A stretch of DNA of 64,000 nucleotides from Anthropogastromicrobium sp052273485 (lineage in GTDB: Bacteria; Bacillota; Clostridia; Lachnospirales; Lachnospiraceae): assembly GCA_052273485.1 (NCBI GenBank), contig DAVZID010000005.1:19735-83734 (forward strand), in the 5' to 3' direction. Made by a program: the position numbers and the translations under genes. Shown in pieces: positions 1 through 8,400 of this stretch (position 1 is its first letter; the number at the start of each line of letters is the position of its first letter). The notes under the pieces were generated by a model that made no database searches, was not told the origin of the DNA, and saw only the letters and a list, made by a program, of their open reading frames with translations.

Positions 1-13
1 TTGAAAAATTGGC

Positions 14-60
14 AAAAAAACGGAGTACATCAACAGGGTGAATCCCTTGTCGTGTACTCC
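14..60 (-). terminator. Intrinsic terminator after the PD-(D/E)XK gene
   Basis: On the minus strand an 8-bp perfect outer stem (GGAGTACA pairing with TGTACTCC) with further inner pairing is followed at once by a run of seven T. It lies about 70 nt downstream of the stop of the AAA-ATPase/PD-(D/E)XK gene and probably ends that transcript. Confidence 0.85.
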
Positions 61-114
61 ATAGTTTCTGTGTTTTTTACTTACTTTCTTGCAGAATGTT
101 TTATCCACTCCTGA

Positions 115-183
115 ATCTGGTATTGATGATCCTTACTCCTTTTGATACTGCTCTATCTGGCACTGATGCTCTTTACTGCTTTT
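115..183. repeat. Imperfect direct repeat spanning the gene 3' end
   Basis: Positions 115-143 and 155-183 match at 24 of 29 bases, with a 40-nt offset. The right copy codes for the C-terminal residues SKEHQCQIEQ of the neighbouring gene. The left copy lies across and beyond the stop codon. In the +1 frame it would read SKDHQYQIQEWIKHSARK and then stop, a close echo of the real C-terminus. Because 40 is not a multiple of three, a duplication of this unit would shift the frame and create the present stop. Confidence 0.7.
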
Positions 184-1728
184 ATCATAATTTATCGCAA
201 CTAATAAAATATCACCTGTGTAACTTAGAATGGATGCCGGATAGTTTCGATCTTTTATCTGCTGCATAGCTGTCTGTGCATTACGGTTCCATTTTAATTC
301 AACTATTAGTGCTGGGTACTCATTTTGATATTCTGGCTTTGGAATGAAAACAAAATCGGCAAAGCCTCTGCCAGTCGGCAATTCCCGAATTGGCTTAAAA
401 TAATACTGCATTGCACAAAGATAAGCGATCGCCAGCACGCTGCTCAATGAATTTTCATTATTATATTGAATCACAGAAACATAGTCATTATGAATCTTTT
501 CAATTTGCGAAGCAACTGCTTCTCCATCCATATTTAATGTAGCCGTAAGCAATTGTTCAGATTCCTGCTGAAACATAAGCAGTTCATCCCAGCGTCGGCT
601 TTCTACCGCAATTGTCAATTCCTGCCTAATTTCCTCATTCGGAATAAATGCCATTTTCTTTGTCTGATCATACCCCAAATACCCAAGATGAATCATATAT
701 GTTAAAACATCATCTCGATTCTTGATCGCTAGCATATCATTTTTAAATGTTGCTGTATTAACCTTTACTGCTGCACCAGACAGCATTTCAATAATAGCAT
801 TTTTGAGTCCATCGTAGTTTCGATTAATAAGTGGCACAATTGCCTCATATGATGCTGTTTCTGACCAATAGCTCTTAAATTCCCCTTTTCTCATTACGCC
901 AACTACCGCTCTTGGATTGTAAATCTGCAATCCACTTAGGATATAACCATCATACCACCTTTTCACTTCCTCAAAATTACAATTATATTGTAAGGCTAGT
1001 GTTCTCACCTCTTCTTCTGTAAATCCAATATAAGGTGCCAAATTGCTTGCACTTAACATTGTAAACTCATCAAAATTATTTAGTGCTGACTGCGTTTTTT
1101 CTCGTTTAATTGGCAAAATTCCTGTCAAATATGCAAGCTGAATATATTTCGTAGGCTCAGTTCCTTTAAACATTCCTCTCAAAAAATTGATATATTCCTC
1201 TTGAATCTTTAAATTGGCTGATTCATCACGAATTAGAACATCCCACTCATCAATAATTACAACAAATTTGTTTCCTGTTGCTACATTGATTTTTGCAAGT
1301 GTCTCTGGAAGAGAAGTTTGCTGATTTTTTGTTGTTAATACCTCTGGATAAATGCTTTGCAGTTCTGAAATTGTCTTTTCTGTAATATACGAAACAACTC
1401 GATCTGCACCGCCAGCAGCATTTATACACCACTGAATATCAAGCTGAATTACATCATATTTATTCAGATATTTTTTAAAATCATCTGATTGGCTTATTTT
1501 TAATTTTTCGAACATTTTACTTGAATCACAGCCTTTACTGTAATACGCTGCAAGCATATTAGCTGTGATTGATTTTCCAAATCGACGTGGGCGGCTGTTG
1601 CATATAAATGCGTCTGTAGATGCCAAAACACGATTTGTATATACAAGTAAACCACTTTTGTCAACGTAAATTTGTGCATTTAAAGCTGCTTGAAAAGCTG
1701 AATTATCTGGATTTACAAACATTCCCAT
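133..1728 (-). CDS. AAA-ATPase-like / PD-(D/E)XK nuclease-like protein
   Basis: A 531-residue protein of the family with an N-terminal AAA-ATPase-like domain and a C-terminal PD-(D/E)XK nuclease-like domain (formerly DUF1703). Near residue 45 the phosphate-binding loop reads RPRRFGKS, and the Walker B stretch VVIIDEWDVLI is near residue 160. The C-terminal GFADFVF...ALIVELKW has the Asp and E-x-K pattern of the nuclease fold. Members are multicopy in gut Clostridia and Bacteroidetes and their function is unknown; DNA maintenance or defence is only a guess. An AAAGGAG motif lies about 10 nt before the ATG. It is a single-gene unit with its own promoter and terminator. The C-terminus is altered by the imperfect duplication at 115-183. 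Confidence 0.9.
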   Translation of the reverse strand: MGMFVNPDNSAFQAALNAQIYVDKSGLLVYTNRVLASTDAFICNSRPRRFGKSITANMLAAYYSKGCDSSKMFEKLKISQSDDFKKYLNKYDVIQLDIQWCINAAGGADRVVSYITEKTISELQSIYPEVLTTKNQQTSLPETLAKINVATGNKFVVIIDEWDVLIRDESANLKIQEEYINFLRGMFKGTEPTKYIQLAYLTGILPIKREKTQSALNNFDEFTMLSASNLAPYIGFTEEEVRTLALQYNCNFEEVKRWYDGYILSGLQIYNPRAVVGVMRKGEFKSYWSETASYEAIVPLINRNYDGLKNAIIEMLSGAAVKVNTATFKNDMLAIKNRDDVLTYMIHLGYLGYDQTKKMAFIPNEEIRQELTIAVESRRWDELLMFQQESEQLLTATLNMDGEAVASQIEKIHNDYVSVIQYNNENSLSSVLAIAYLCAMQYYFKPIRELPTGRGFADFVFIPKPEYQNEYPALIVELKWNRNAQTAMQQIKDRNYPASILSYTGDILLVAINYDKSSKEHQCQIEQYQKE

Positions 1729-1771
1729 CTACGCCAAACTCCTTTCACAATTCCAAGTTTGAATTTAAATT

Positions 1772-1812
1772 TATGATAATTCTATCATAGCACACTTTGG
1801 GCTGACTGTCAT
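1772..1812 (-). promoter_or_regulatory. Promoter with overlapping inverted repeat
   Basis: Minus-strand ATGACA (1807-1812) and TATGAT (1784-1789) are separated by 17 bp. A perfect 7-bp inverted repeat, TATGATA-GAAT-TATCATA (1772-1789), covers the -10 element and is a plausible repressor site for the PD-(D/E)XK gene. No regulator gene is adjacent. Confidence 0.6.
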
Positions 1813-1830
1813 TTGATTCACAGTTCAATT

Positions 1831-1876
1831 TAAATAAAAAATCGACAGACCCTCCTGCTATGGAAGATCTGTCGAT
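1831..1876 (-). terminator. Intrinsic terminator after the CorC/HlyC-like gene
   Basis: The minus-strand stem ATCGACAGA (1868-1876) pairs with TCTGTCGAT (1841-1849) and is followed by TTTTTATTTA. It lies 24 nt past the stop of the CBS-domain gene. Confidence 0.85.
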
Positions 1877-1899
1877 CCTACTTATACTTTTTTAGATGA

Positions 1900-3228
1900 T
1901 TATACTTTTTCTTTACTTTCTTCACTCTCATCATTATGGAGGAACACCACATGAATTTCTTCTGCCTTCTGTCCCTCAGTCTGTGTCACTTCAATATGGA
2001 GTTTCTGCGGCTCTTTCTTTGCATCGTCCTCATCTGAATCTTCGTCCTTCGATACCGGATTTTCAAAATCAAATGCATCACCTACCTCTGGAATCTTTCC
2101 GATCTGCTCGGTAATCCATCCGTTAATCGTAGATGCCTCGGTTTCAGTGTGAATATCAAATTGCTCAAAGAAATCATCCAAATCCATATCCTCCGGAACA
2201 AGGAAACTACCATCGTCAAGCTTCTTTACACCAGCCTCCACTTCATCGTGCTCATCCCAGATATCACCGACAAGCTCCTCGAGAATATTTTCCATCGTAA
2301 CGATACCTTCTGTACCGCCAAACTCATCGACAACAACAGCAATGTGCAGCTTTGTCTTCTGAAACTTCTTTAACAGCTCGGAAATCTTGACCGTTGGCGG
2401 AATAAATTCTGCCGGCTTCATGATCGTCTCAATGGAGTTTGTGGTTCCTGCCACATAGTTATGGAAATCCTTCTCGTACAAAATACCGATGATATCATCA
2501 ATCGTATCACGATATACCGGGATTCGGGAATAACCAGATGTCTTGAACACCTCCGCAATCTCTTCGTTTGGCGTTGTGATATCCACTGCTGTGACATCGA
2601 CACGTGGGGTAATGATGTCTCCTGCTTGCAGATCATTGAACTCAATTACATTGTGAATCAACTCACTCTCGTTACTGTCAAGTCCACCAACCTGCTGTGC
2701 CTCATCCACAAGCGTAAGAAGCTCATTCTCTGTGATGCCATTTGTTGTCCCGCTTACCTTTAAAAGCTTTCCTACACTGCTCTTTAACTTGATCAGAAGG
2801 AAATTCACCGGCTTTAAAACAGTAATTAGAATATTGATAATTGGAGCAACCGTTATTGCAAATTTTTCTGGACATTCCTTTGCCAGGCTCTTTGGTGTAA
2901 TCTCGCCAAAAATCAGCGTAATCACCGTCATAAAGATGGTGGATACGGTAGCTCCATTTGAGCCGAGCCAACCCACAAAGAGAAGTGTTCCAATTGTTGT
3001 TGCTGCAATGTTTACAATATTGTTTCCGACTAATGTACTAGAAATCAGCTCATCGTAGTTTTCAGAAAGACGATAGGCAAGCTTTGCCTTCTTGTTGCCC
3101 TCTGCCGCCATGTTTTTTAATCTCGGCTTGTTCAGCGAGGAAAACGCGGTCTCCGTTGCAGAGAAAAAAGCAGAACCCATCATTAGTAATATTAAAGCGA
3201 CCACTAAGGTCATACTGTGACTATCCAT
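1900..3228 (-). CDS. CNNM/CorC-family membrane transporter (hemolysin C-like)
   Basis: A 442-residue integral membrane protein of the HlyC/CorC (CNNM) family, thought to move divalent cations such as Mg2+. An N-terminal DUF21 domain with about three or four hydrophobic segments (residues 5-165, including GSAFFSATETAFSSL and FGEITPKSLAKE) is followed by a pair of CBS domains (about 190-310, ITPRVDV and VVVDEFGGTEGIVT) and a C-terminal CorC-type domain (about 330-410). The acidic tail rich in E, D and K is unusual. The GGAGG motif lies about 15 nt from the ATG. A small hairpin (TATCC-TTTAT-GGATA) holds the start codon in its loop, which would shorten the effective spacing. The 3270-3325 upstream stretch is an AT-rich low-complexity run of TTATTGTAGTTATTG-like units. 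Confidence 0.92.
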   Translation of the reverse strand: MDSHSMTLVVALILLMMGSAFFSATETAFSSLNKPRLKNMAAEGNKKAKLAYRLSENYDELISSTLVGNNIVNIAATTIGTLLFVGWLGSNGATVSTIFMTVITLIFGEITPKSLAKECPEKFAITVAPIINILITVLKPVNFLLIKLKSSVGKLLKVSGTTNGITENELLTLVDEAQQVGGLDSNESELIHNVIEFNDLQAGDIITPRVDVTAVDITTPNEEIAEVFKTSGYSRIPVYRDTIDDIIGILYEKDFHNYVAGTTNSIETIMKPAEFIPPTVKISELLKKFQKTKLHIAVVVDEFGGTEGIVTMENILEELVGDIWDEHDEVEAGVKKLDDGSFLVPEDMDLDDFFEQFDIHTETEASTINGWITEQIGKIPEVGDAFDFENPVSKDEDSDEDDAKKEPQKLHIEVTQTEGQKAEEIHVVFLHNDESEESKEKV

Positions 3229-3319
3229 AAAGGATACTATGCACCTCCATAATGAAAAAAATTAAATGATTAACTATTGTCGTTATTATAGTTATTGTAA
3301 TTATCAAATTTATTGTAGT

Positions 3320-3363
3320 TATTGAAAAGGATGTCAGGGCCAAAACGAGTTGACCCTGGCATC
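3320..3363 (-). terminator. Probable terminator of the uxa operon
   Basis: Positions 3350-3363 and 3330-3343 form a 14-position stem containing two G-U pairs, with a six-base loop. The minus-strand 3' flank is CCTTTTCAATAA, only moderately T-rich, so a role as an RNA-stabilising hairpin is also possible. It lies 76 nt past the uxaC stop. Confidence 0.6.
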
Positions 3364-3438
3364 GTAGATTTCAAAAAATTTATTTCTTATTCCTTCAAAA
3401 TTCACTTTAAAAGCTCACTTTAAAGGTTCACTTCAAAA

Positions 3439-4845
3439 TCAATCCTTGAAGTTGAAATATGCCTTTGCGTTGTTGTAGCTGATACCCTCGATAATGCTCT
3501 TTAATGCCTTCTTATCGTATGGATACTCGCCGTTCTCTACCCAACCGCCGATCAATTCGCAAAGGATACGGCGGAAATACTCATGTCTGGTGTAGGACAA
3601 AAAGCTTCTGGAGTCAGTCAGCATACCAACAAAGTTTCCGAGCAGACCAAGGTTTGCAAGGCTTACCATCTGGTTGATCATACCTGACTTGTTGTCATTG
3701 AACCACCATGCAGAACCGTGCTGGATCTTGCCTACTGCCTCGCTGTCCTGGAAGCAGCCCATAATGGTGCCGATGATCTCGTTGTCGGCTGGATTTAAGG
3801 AATACAGAATTGTCTTTGGCAGCTCGTTTGTAGTGCTGAGTGCATTTAAGAAATCAGCTAACTGAGCTGCTGTTGCATCGTTATTGATGGAATCATATCC
3901 TGTATCTGGTCCTAACTGGTTGTAACGGAAGGTATTGTTGTCACGCTTGCAGCCATAATGCATCTGCATTACCCATCCACGGCGATGATACTCTCTTCCT
4001 ACATGAATCATAAATGCTGTCTTATACTGGTCAACTTCAAGCTGAGTCAGCTTTTCACCGCGAACCTTCTTCTGGAAGATTGCCTCGATTGCTTCCTCGC
4101 TAGCTGGCTGGTATACAACATAGTTCAGACCATGGTCAGATACACAGCACTTCATGGAATCGAAAAATTCCATACGGTTGTCGATTGCTGCAAGCAGACT
4201 CTTTACACTGTCTACCTTGATTCCAGATACGTCAGCTAACTTCTGTACATACTCTAAGAAATCTGGCTTCTCAATGTTCATTGCCTTATCTGGTCTCCAT
4301 GCCGGATATACCTTGAAATCTACAGTCTCATCTGCAGCGATCTTCTTATGCCACTCAAGGCTGTCAATCGGATCATCAGTGGTGCAGATTACCTTTACAT
4401 TGGACTGACGGATGATGTTACGAACAGTCATGGAATCCTCAGCAAGCTTTGCATTGCACAAATTCCAAACTTCCTCTGCGGTATCTCCGTTTAATACACC
4501 GTGATAGCCGAAGTATCTCTGTAACTCTAAGTGGCTCCAGTGATACAGTGGGTTGCCAATTGCCTTTTCAAGAGTCTCAGCCCACTTCTGGAACTTCTCT
4601 CTATCGGTAGCATCTCCGGTGATGTACTTCTCGTCGATACCGTTGGAACGCATCTGACGCCACTTGTAATGATCGCCGCCTAACCATACCTGAGTGATGT
4701 TCTCAAACTTGCGGTCCTCATAGATTTCCTTCGGATTGATGTGGCAGTGATAGTCGATGATCGGCATATTCTCTGCGTAATCATGGAACAGCTCTTTTGC
4801 TGTATCCGTTGTCAGAAGGAAATTCTTTCCCATAAATGTTTTCAT
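3439..4845 (-). CDS. uxaC: Uronate isomerase
   Basis: A 468-residue cytoplasmic uronate isomerase converting D-galacturonate to D-tagaturonate (and glucuronate to fructuronate), the first step of the isomerase pathway for pectin sugars. The N-terminal MPIIDYHCHINPKEI metal-binding H-x-H motif and the amidohydrolase-fold C-terminal segments MLTDSRSFLSYTRHEYFRR and GTIMGCFQD are typical, and the length is normal for the family. It is the last gene of a uxaB-uxaA-uxaC unit, 108 nt after uxaA. That gap holds a small hairpin (TATCTG-ATGAA-CAGATA). The start ATG follows AAAGGATAGGATATTATT. Confidence 0.97.
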   Translation of the reverse strand: MKTFMGKNFLLTTDTAKELFHDYAENMPIIDYHCHINPKEIYEDRKFENITQVWLGGDHYKWRQMRSNGIDEKYITGDATDREKFQKWAETLEKAIGNPLYHWSHLELQRYFGYHGVLNGDTAEEVWNLCNAKLAEDSMTVRNIIRQSNVKVICTTDDPIDSLEWHKKIAADETVDFKVYPAWRPDKAMNIEKPDFLEYVQKLADVSGIKVDSVKSLLAAIDNRMEFFDSMKCCVSDHGLNYVVYQPASEEAIEAIFQKKVRGEKLTQLEVDQYKTAFMIHVGREYHRRGWVMQMHYGCKRDNNTFRYNQLGPDTGYDSINNDATAAQLADFLNALSTTNELPKTILYSLNPADNEIIGTIMGCFQDSEAVGKIQHGSAWWFNDNKSGMINQMVSLANLGLLGNFVGMLTDSRSFLSYTRHEYFRRILCELIGGWVENGEYPYDKKALKSIIEGISYNNAKAYFNFKD

Positions 4846-4953
4846 AATAATATCCTATCCTTTCCTAGATGAGTGAATATTTTTTATATGAACTTCAATT
4901 TTCTATCTGATGAACAGATATGCTTTCCAGCACCTGCATCATTCAATATTGTA

Positions 4954-6432
4954 TTACAGTGTTACACCCTGCTTAAAGATTGCCATATCGTGGAAGCCAG
5001 CCTCTTCTGCCTTTACTTTCTTTCCAGAAGCAACTGCAAGTACATACTCGAACAATTCCTTAGAAAGCATCTCCATCGGCATATCCTCCACCAGACGACC
5101 TGCGTTAAAGTCGATCCAGTTTTCTTTGTGTCCAGCAAGCTTGGAGTTACTGGAAATCTTTACAGTCGGAACTGGGGAAGCAAACGGGGTTCCTCTTCCG
5201 GTTGTAAATAAAACGATATGTGCGCCGGAAAGTGCCAGTGCAGTCGCAGCAACCAGATCGTTGCCTGGTGCACTTAACAAATTCAGACCCTTGGTGTGAA
5301 CTGGCTCAGTATACTCAAGCACGCCCTTAACAAGTGCGCTTCCAGACTTCTGAGTACAGCCTAAGGACTTGTCCTCAAGTGTAGAGATACCGCCCTTCTT
5401 ATTTCCTGGAGACGGATTCTCGTAGATTGTCTGGTTGTGGCTGGTGAAGTAGTTCTTAAAGTTGTTGATCAAATCAACTGTCTTGTGGAACAGCTCCTCG
5501 TTTGCACAACGGTTCATTAAAAGAGTCTCAGCTCCGAACATCTCCGGAACCTCGGTCAGGATGGTTGTTCCACCCTTGGAGATTAAAAGATCAGAGAATG
5601 CACCGACAGTCGGGTTTGCTGTGATACCGGACAGTCCATCAGAACCACCGCACTTCATACCGATGATCAGCTCAGATGCGTCGATTGGCTCACGCTTAAA
5701 GGTACCTGCATACTCTGCTAATTCCTTTAACAGCTCCATCGCAGCCTTCTGCTCATCCTCGACATCCTGGCACTGTAAGAACTTTACACGGTTCTTATCA
5801 TACTCGCCAATGTAGTCCATCAGTACCGGAATGTTGCTGTTCTCACAGCCAAGTCCAAGTACCAGCACGCCACCTGCGTTCGGATGATGAATCAGATCCG
5901 CAAGTGCCTTTCTGGTGTTCTCCTGGTCGCCGCCCATCTGGGAGCAGCCATACGGATGCGGAAATGCTACAACATCTTCTACGGTGCCTACTGCCAGGCT
6001 CTTTGCCTGCTTCTCCAGTGCAGACGCGATGGAGTTTACACAGCCAACGGTCGGAATAATCCAAATCTCGTTACGAACACCGACGCGGCCATCCTCACGG
6101 CGATACCCCATAAACTGTGCCTTCTGTGTCGGCTCTAACTCTTTTCCAGACGGATGATACTCATAATCCAGCACATCGCCCAGACCGGTCTTTACGTTGT
6201 GAACATGCACCCAGGCACCAGCCTTGATGTCCTGCTTTGCGACACCGATCGGGAAACCGTATTTGATGACCTTTTCGCCTTCCTTGATATCAGCGAGGGC
6301 AATCTTGTGTCCCTGCGGGATATCCTCGAGCGTGGTCACGGTTGTGCCTGCGTTAATCTGTGTACCAGCCGGAATCGGAGCCAGTGCAACACAGACATTA
6401 TCCTGCGGATTAATCTGAATGTAAGTCTTCAT
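4954..6432 (-). CDS. uxaA: Altronate dehydratase
   Basis: A 492-residue altronate dehydratase making 2-keto-3-deoxygluconate from D-altronate. An N-terminal SAF-like domain (from MKTYIQINPQDNVCVAL) is followed by the large UxaA domain with GYRREDGRVGVRNEIWIIPTVGCVN, PYGCSQMGGD, GLGCENSNIP and GMKCGGSDGLSG. The conserved cysteines suit the iron-dependent family. I chose the ATG at 6432, preceded by AGAAAGG. The upstream in-frame ATG at 6468 has no ribosome binding site and lies inside a 22-bp palindrome, and family members start at the chosen site. It sits about 100 nt after uxaB, probably in the same transcript. Confidence 0.96.
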   Translation of the reverse strand: MKTYIQINPQDNVCVALAPIPAGTQINAGTTVTTLEDIPQGHKIALADIKEGEKVIKYGFPIGVAKQDIKAGAWVHVHNVKTGLGDVLDYEYHPSGKELEPTQKAQFMGYRREDGRVGVRNEIWIIPTVGCVNSIASALEKQAKSLAVGTVEDVVAFPHPYGCSQMGGDQENTRKALADLIHHPNAGGVLVLGLGCENSNIPVLMDYIGEYDKNRVKFLQCQDVEDEQKAAMELLKELAEYAGTFKREPIDASELIIGMKCGGSDGLSGITANPTVGAFSDLLISKGGTTILTEVPEMFGAETLLMNRCANEELFHKTVDLINNFKNYFTSHNQTIYENPSPGNKKGGISTLEDKSLGCTQKSGSALVKGVLEYTEPVHTKGLNLLSAPGNDLVAATALALSGAHIVLFTTGRGTPFASPVPTVKISSNSKLAGHKENWIDFNAGRLVEDMPMEMLSKELFEYVLAVASGKKVKAEEAGFHDMAIFKQGVTL

Positions 6433-6463
6433 AAAATTCAATATGCCTTTCTGTTCGCCTTTT

Positions 6464-6512
6464 GCCATAAACGGCCGTTTACGGCATACAGCCGAACCAC
6501 CTGGTCCGGCTG
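6464..6512. promoter_or_regulatory. Palindrome and hairpin between uxaB and uxaA
   Basis: Positions 6464-6485 form a 22-bp near-perfect palindrome, GCCATAAACG-GCCGTTTACGGC, with one mismatched pair. Next to it (about 6487-6512) a second hairpin has arms ACAGCCG/CGGCTGT. They could be an operator or processing and stability hairpins in the polycistronic RNA. No T-tract follows on the minus strand. Confidence 0.5.
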
Positions 6513-6532
6513 TTTTGCTATGGTGAAAACGA

Positions 6533-7861
6533 TTATTTATTTAATACTAAATCGTAAGCTGCCTTCATGCCGTCCTTCTCGATGACATCGTAGTACTTCT
6601 GTACCATCGGGATCATCTCGGTCAGATCTGCATGCCAGTAGTCCTCTCTCTTCATGATATCCTCTACGCTTGCGGTCTTCATAAACTCCATGATCTCTGC
6701 ACCATCGTTTGCCTTATCGGTACGATAGAATGCGATCAGAGCTGCCATAGACATTACAAGGCCTTCCGGATAATTTCCGAACTTCTCCTTATGCTCAAGG
6801 ATGGTCGGAAGTACACGAACCTGGAACTTACTTACAGAGTTCAGTGCGATAGACAGTAACATGTGACGGATAAATGGATTTGCGAAACGCTCTAAAACAG
6901 CCTTTCCGAAATCGATATCAGTCTGAGTATTTCCAAGAGTCGGAACGATCTCCTCGAAGATGCAGTGCTTTAAGTAGCTGCTTACGGTCTCATCCTTTAA
7001 GCATTCGCCTACTGTCTCAAGACCATACAGATAAGCGCCCAGTACCATGGAGGTATGTCCGCCGTTTAAGATACGAACCTTTCTCTTCTTGTACGGTGCA
7101 ACGTCATCGGTCCATACGATGTTGTAGCCAGCCTTGTTGAATGGCAGCTCATCCTCATGGTGTCCCTGAATTACCCACAGATGGAAGATCTCAGCGGTAT
7201 CGATCAGGTTATCGGTGTAGCCTAATTCCTTGCAGATATCCTCTGCCTCTGCTCTCGGGTATCCAGTTACGATACGGTCTACTAAGGTGTTGCAGAAATC
7301 ATTCTCAGACAACAGCCAGTTCTTGAACTCATCGCCTAACTCCCACAGGTCTGCATACTTTAATACACACTCCTTTAAGGTATCTGCGTTGTGGTCGATT
7401 AACTCACACGGCAGAAGGATGAATCCCTTTAAGCCAGTCTGGAATCTCTTGTATAAGAACTGGGTCAGCTTTGCCGGATAGGACTTTGCCGGCTTATCGT
7501 CTAACTTCTCGGTTCCAAGATACTCGATACCTGCCTCGGTGGTGTTGGATACGATTACGCGAAGATCCGGGTTCTCAGCCAGTGCCATGTATGCATCAAA
7601 ATCCTCATATGGATTGATACCTCTAGAGATTACATCAACGTGTGTATGCTCAATTACTTCCTTACCGTTCTGAAGTCCTCTTAAGTACAGGTTATACTCA
7701 CAGTTCTGATCGTTGAGCATCTTTACCATACCTTTTTCGATTGGCTGAATTACAACAACCTTTCCCTCATATACACCGGCATCATTCAGCTTCTTGAAAA
7801 AATAATCAACGAAACCGCGTAAAAATCCGCCCTCACCAAACTGCATTACTGTTTCTTTCAT
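6533..7861 (-). CDS. uxaB: Tagaturonate reductase
   Basis: A 442-residue NAD-dependent tagaturonate reductase (altronate oxidoreductase) of the mannitol dehydrogenase family, reducing tagaturonate to altronate. The N-terminal nucleotide-binding region begins MKETVMQFGEGGFLRGFVDYFF. SNTTEAGIEY, LPCELIDHNADTLKECV and KVRILNGGHTSMVLGAYLYGLE are family motifs, the last holding the conserved lysine-asparagine-histidine region. The ATG at 7861 is preceded by CGGAGGAAACTTTAATA, so the longer in-frame reading is not used. It is the first uxa gene, about 97 nt downstream of the small DUF6171-like gene. With uxaA and uxaC it completes galacturonate to KDG conversion; no KDG kinase or aldolase is in the window. 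Confidence 0.96.
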   Translation of the reverse strand: MKETVMQFGEGGFLRGFVDYFFKKLNDAGVYEGKVVVIQPIEKGMVKMLNDQNCEYNLYLRGLQNGKEVIEHTHVDVISRGINPYEDFDAYMALAENPDLRVIVSNTTEAGIEYLGTEKLDDKPAKSYPAKLTQFLYKRFQTGLKGFILLPCELIDHNADTLKECVLKYADLWELGDEFKNWLLSENDFCNTLVDRIVTGYPRAEAEDICKELGYTDNLIDTAEIFHLWVIQGHHEDELPFNKAGYNIVWTDDVAPYKKRKVRILNGGHTSMVLGAYLYGLETVGECLKDETVSSYLKHCIFEEIVPTLGNTQTDIDFGKAVLERFANPFIRHMLLSIALNSVSKFQVRVLPTILEHKEKFGNYPEGLVMSMAALIAFYRTDKANDGAEIMEFMKTASVEDIMKREDYWHADLTEMIPMVQKYYDVIEKDGMKAAYDLVLNK

Positions 7862-7882
7862 TATTAAAGTTTCCTCCGTTTC

Positions 7883-7923
7883 TGCTGCAACGCAGCAAGT
7901 TATAAGCAATAAGAAGTCTTATT
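7883..7923. promoter_or_regulatory. Inverted repeats upstream of uxaB
   Basis: There are two perfect inverted repeats in the uxaB leader: TGCTGC-AAC-GCAGCA (7883-7897), just before the ribosome binding site, and AATAAGA-AG-TCTTATT (7908-7923). The second is a candidate regulator site. I found no convincing promoter here, so uxaB may also be read from the promoter at 8267-8295. Confidence 0.4.
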
Positions 7924-7958
7924 AAAAAAGTCCTTCTTTGCTGATATTAAGCCTTAGA

Positions 7959-8219
7959 TCACAGTCCGTCCCAACGGCGTGGTATCCCTGGACAGTGTTC
8001 GCTTTTCTTTGCAGCTCTGACTTCAACAAAGCAGCCGCATACGCGGCACATGCCGCCAATCAGCTTTTCGCACTTCTTACATGCTGCAAGGCGCGTATCA
8101 TACTCATCCTGTGGACACCGAAGTGCCTCGGGGATCGCATCAATCGTCCGCTGTATCCTGTGATACATATCTTCATCTGCCATTTCTCGAAGCAGGCACC
8201 GCTTGCATCGGATGTCCAT
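7959..8219 (-). CDS. Small cysteine-rich protein, DUF6171-like
   Basis: An 86-residue protein with clustered cysteines: CKRC near the start, then CPQDEYDTRLAACKKCEKL, GGMCRVCGCFVEVR and a later HCPG. The pattern suggests one or two zinc or iron sites. It resembles the DUF6171 family of short Clostridia proteins, assigned from memory of the N-terminal DIRCKRCLLREMAD pattern; the function is unknown. The start is well supported by AGGGGG five bases before the ATG and by a promoter at 8267-8295. It lies just upstream of uxaB on the same strand, so cotranscription is possible, but nothing ties it to galacturonate metabolism. Confidence 0.85.
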   Translation of the reverse strand: MDIRCKRCLLREMADEDMYHRIQRTIDAIPEALRCPQDEYDTRLAACKKCEKLIGGMCRVCGCFVEVRAAKKSEHCPGIPRRWDGL

Positions 8220-8266
8220 CGGATCCCCCTGTTTTTGACCGGTCTTTCGACTCCATACTTGATATT

Positions 8267-8295
8267 ATCATAGCAAAAAAGCGTCTTTTGTGCAA
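8267..8295 (-). promoter_or_regulatory. Promoter of the small cysteine-rich gene
   Basis: Minus-strand TTGCAC (8290-8295) and TATGAT (8267-8272) with a 17-bp spacer, about 48 nt upstream of the ATG. Confidence 0.6.
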
Positions 8296-8400
8296 GTCTT
8301 TTTCGCCTTTGTATGTAAATTCATACAAAAATTTATCTTGTCTATGTGGCACAACTGCCAAAAGGGACCTATTTTGTAGCAAATTCTCCAAATACACCGT

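Noticed and set aside
8340..8390. Short sequence CCTATTTTGTAG shared with 56890
   Set aside because: Twelve bases of AT-rich sequence in two leaders is too little to call a repeat.
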